DNA from: Bacteroidetes bacterium UBA1952
GTDB lineage: Bacteria > Bacteroidota > Bacteroidia > Chitinophagales > Chitinophagaceae
Assembly: GCA_002336725.1 (NCBI GenBank)
Contig: DDEO01000128.1
Location: forward strand, 7,962-15,199
DNA: 7,238 nucleotides
Reading direction: 5' to 3'
The notes under the pieces: model-generated
Told to the model about the DNA's origin: nothing
The model's database searches: none
The model's input: only the letters and a program-made list of their open reading frames with translations
Shown here: in pieces, positions 5,594 to 7,238 of the stretch
Layout of the letters: every line of letters begins with the position of its first letter
How positions within the stretch are numbered: position 1 is the first letter of the stretch
Position numbers and translations under genes: made by a program

Positions 5594-7238
5594 CAGGCGG
5601 GGTTGGAAAATAAATCAGCGGGGGTTGAATTTCCGGAAACTTCGGCTGCCGGGGCGGCGGCTTCGGCGGCCAGCGGGCTGTTGATGATGTTCAGGCTGTA
5701 ATCGTCGCGGCCAAACTCGCAGCGGCGCAGCAGGAAGGCCGGTATTTTCTGAATGTTGATGTTGGGAAAGGCTTTTTCCAGCCCGGCCTCGTATTGGGTG
5801 CAGCAGACGAGCAGGCTTTCATCCGGCCCCAGCTCTCCGGCAATGCCCGACAGGATGGCGTGGCTCAGAAAATGGGTGGTGGTGTAGATAAAATCGCTTT
5901 CGGAGGAGCGGCCTTGTTTCCAGAAGGTTTGGCCGTCGGGCGCGTACTGAAAGCCTTCCTGCTTGGCCATAGCGGCGGCCAGCATATCGGCGTTGTATTC
6001 TTTGGAGATCACCCAGTTGCCAAAAGAATCCCGGTTGAGCAGAGAAGGCGCCAGGGTGTAAAACTTAAAACCGCCGCCGCCTTTCCAGCCCACGGCTTTG
6101 GAAATACCGCCCTGCTCCCCATCCACTACGGCTTTGAGGCGCGGGTAGCAATGCGTTTTGGCGTGTTCGCCCAGCTCTATGCCAATCCAGCGCCGACCCA
6201 TTTTGTGCGCCACCGCCGCCGTGGTTCCGGAACCGAGAAAGGAATCTAGAACGAGGTCGCCGGGTTGGGTGGAGAGAAATAAGATGCGTTCTATAAGACG
6301 TTCGGGTTTAGGCGTTGTAAATGGAGCTATTTTATTAAAGCTAAGTTGCTCTCGCTTCGCATCTTGGTTATGCCCTACATCTGTCCATTTCCATATAGTA
6401 GATGGCACCGCTCCATTTTCTGCCACTTTAGAAAGTAATCTTTTGAAACGTGGAACCGAATTTTTACCATCTACTCCCCAGTAAACTAAATCGTTTGCCT
6501 CGTTCTCCTTATGCCTTTCCTCTGAATATCTCCAAACAGCAGTCTCCTTGGGGAAAACTTCAGCTCCAGTATAAGGATTAGTAATTGAGTAATACAGGTT
6601 AGGCCTTTCGTATTTTGATTTATTGCAAGTATAGTTATCAGATTGCCATTCCCCTCTTGGATCATTATCTGGATTTTTATAGGCAGAATTCGATTTATCG
6701 GAACGTGGAAGCTTATTTACATTCCAAAAATCCTTATTTTTTGTGTAAACCAAAATATAATCATGATCCACACTTAGACACATAGCATCATTTGACACCG
6801 CGTATTTCTTTTCCCAAATCACATTACTTACAAAATTCCGTCGTCCAAACACTTCATCGCAGAGCACTTTGAGGTAATGGCATTCGTTGTCGTCAATAGA
6901 AATCCAGATAGAGCCGTCTTCGCTTAAAAGATTCCGGAGGAGCGTCAGGCGAGGTTTCATCAGGTTGAGCCATTGGCTGTGTTCAATGCCGTCGTCGTAG
7001 TGTTCAAAGGCGGAGCCGGTGTTGTAGGGCGGGTCTATGTAGATGCATTTGACTTTTCCGGCGTAGTCGGCTTCGAGGGCTTTGAGGGCCAGCAGGTTGT
7101 CGCCGTGGATGAGAAGGCCCCCCTCGGTCCCCGCGAAGGGGCGAAGTGCCTCATCCCCCGGCCCCTTCTCCGAGGGAGAAGGGGTGACGGCAGACGAGCC
7201 TTCATTTTGGGTGGCTCCCCCTCCTTCATTTTGGGTAG
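5593..7238 (-). CDS. mod: Type III DNA-methyltransferase, Mod subunit (adenine-N6), 5' partial
   Basis: The frame is open to the right edge, so the N-terminus is missing; 547 residues are visible. As a beta-class methyltransferase it carries its motifs in the order IV, recognition domain, I. LLIHGDNLLALKAL (about 41-54) leads to DPPY at 68-71 (7024-7035), which binds the target base, then SEDGSIWISIDDNE. The SAM-binding motif DSFLGSGTT is at about 331-339 (6220-6246), followed by RRWIGIELGEHA. Between these lies the target-recognition region. Mod methylates one strand of an asymmetric site, and Res depends on it for recognition. The ATG at 6960 is internal: it lies after the DPPY motif and cannot be the start. 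The visible N-terminus is odd: a repeated TQNEG segment, then about 27 residues encoded by a palindromic repeat. The C-terminus ends in an Ala-rich linker-like tail (AAEAAAPAAEVSG). The gene is coupled to res by TGATG. Confidence 0.93.
   Translation of the reverse strand, partial: TQNEGGGATQNEGSSAVTPSPSEKGPGDEALRPFAGTEGGLLIHGDNLLALKALEADYAGKVKCIYIDPPYNTGSAFEHYDDGIEHSQWLNLMKPRLTLLRNLLSEDGSIWISIDDNECHYLKVLCDEVFGRRNFVSNVIWEKKYAVSNDAMCLSVDHDYILVYTKNKDFWNVNKLPRSDKSNSAYKNPDNDPRGEWQSDNYTCNKSKYERPNLYYSITNPYTGAEVFPKETAVWRYSEERHKENEANDLVYWGVDGKNSVPRFKRLLSKVAENGAVPSTIWKWTDVGHNQDAKREQLSFNKIAPFTTPKPERLIERILFLSTQPGDLVLDSFLGSGTTAAVAHKMGRRWIGIELGEHAKTHCYPRLKAVVDGEQGGISKAVGWKGGGGFKFYTLAPSLLNRDSFGNWVISKEYNADMLAAAMAKQEGFQYAPDGQTFWKQGRSSESDFIYTTTHFLSHAILSGIAGELGPDESLLVCCTQYEAGLEKAFPNINIQKIPAFLLRRCEFGRDDYSLNIINSPLAAEAAAPAAEVSGNSTPADLFSNPA
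6300..6845 (-). other. AT-rich target-recognition region of mod
   Basis: Base composition changes sharply inside mod. By hand count, 6601-6720 has 43 G+C in 120 nt (36%), while 5641-5760 near the 3' end has 75 in 120 (about 63%). The AT-rich stretch covers roughly visible residues 131-312, between the conserved SIDDNE and TPKPERLIERILFLSTQPGD segments. In type III Mod proteins this is where the target-recognition domain sits. The boundaries are approximate and judged by eye. Confidence 0.7.
7121..7190. repeat. GC-rich palindromic repeat inside the mod reading frame
   Basis: CCCCTTCTCC (7162-7171), loop GAG and GGAGAAGGGG (7175-7184) form a perfect 10-bp hairpin, flanked by CTCATCCCCCGG on one side and TGACGG on the other. 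A second small hairpin CCCC-GCGAA-GGGG is at 7129-7141. From memory, this resembles dispersed bacterial palindromes of the type CTCACCCCCGGCCCC...GGAGAGGGG. In mod it is read through with no stop, giving low-complexity residues rich in Ser, Pro and Gly (SAVTPSPSEKGPGDEAL and onward) just ahead of LLIHGDN. The outer limits are approximate. Confidence 0.7.
7199..7236. repeat. Direct repeat, 24-nt period, at the right edge
   Basis: CCTTCATTTTGGGT occurs at 7199-7212 and again at 7223-7236, exactly 24 nt apart. In the mod frame this encodes TQNEG twice with an 8-residue period (TQNEGGGATQNEG). Because 24 is a multiple of three, changing the copy number would lengthen or shorten the protein without shifting frame. 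More copies may lie outside the window. Confidence 0.8.

Noticed and set aside
4766..5701. Plus-strand open frame (311 codons) opposite the start of res and the end of mod
   Set aside because: It is a shadow of two well-supported genes and shows no family features.
6960..6960. ATG at 6960 as the start of mod
   Set aside because: It would remove LLIHGDN and the catalytic DPPY motif, both of which lie upstream in the same open frame.
7035..7229. Minus-strand open frame beginning MKEGEPP at the right edge
   Set aside because: It is a shifted frame over the mod N-terminus. Its ATGs come from the AAAATGAAGG direct repeat, while the mod frame holds the real DPPY motif.

Overview
The window looks like a piece of a Bacteroidota chromosome of moderate to high GC. 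The best support is a textbook Bacteroidota sigma-factor promoter (TTG, 19 nt, TATCTTTG) in front of a tRNA gene. Shine-Dalgarno sequences are missing ahead of the recognisable genes, and the PnuC and NadR-like kinase pairing fits the phylum. I cannot name a genus.

Layout, left to right. Positions 1-160 hold no gene, only a run of 8-9 bp tandem repeats and a perfect 28-bp palindrome. Positions 161-1993 are a three-gene minus-strand block, transcribed right to left: pnuC (vitamin B3 precursor uptake), a NadR-type ribosylnicotinamide kinase whose start overlaps the pnuC stop (ATGA), and a YciO/Sua5/YrdC-family protein. Divergent from this block is tRNA-Phe(GAA), with a clear promoter and a strong terminator that can also work in the opposite direction. 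Positions 2246-2650 encode a 134-aa protein I do not recognise (minus strand), followed by a 240-nt gap holding a large imperfect palindromic repeat. From 2891 to the right edge lies a type III restriction-modification system on the minus strand: mod (adenine methyltransferase, cut by the window edge at its 5' end) followed by res (helicase-nuclease), joined by a TGATG stop/start overlap.

How the genes work together. PnuC should bring nicotinamide riboside across the inner membrane and the kinase should phosphorylate it to NMN, trapping it for NAD synthesis. The YciO-like gene 40 nt downstream is probably co-transcribed, but its link to NAD is unclear. Mod would methylate an asymmetric recognition site and give Res its specificity; Mod and Res together cut unmethylated DNA.

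The most unusual signals are not new gene families. First, the decamer palindrome TTTCCGGAAA occurs five times, and its core TTCCGGAA six times, in coding and non-coding DNA. Second, a GC-rich palindromic repeat lies inside the mod reading frame and is translated in frame. Third, the central recognition domain of mod is clearly AT-richer than the rest of the gene, as expected for an exchanged specificity domain. I see no evidence of an entirely new system.
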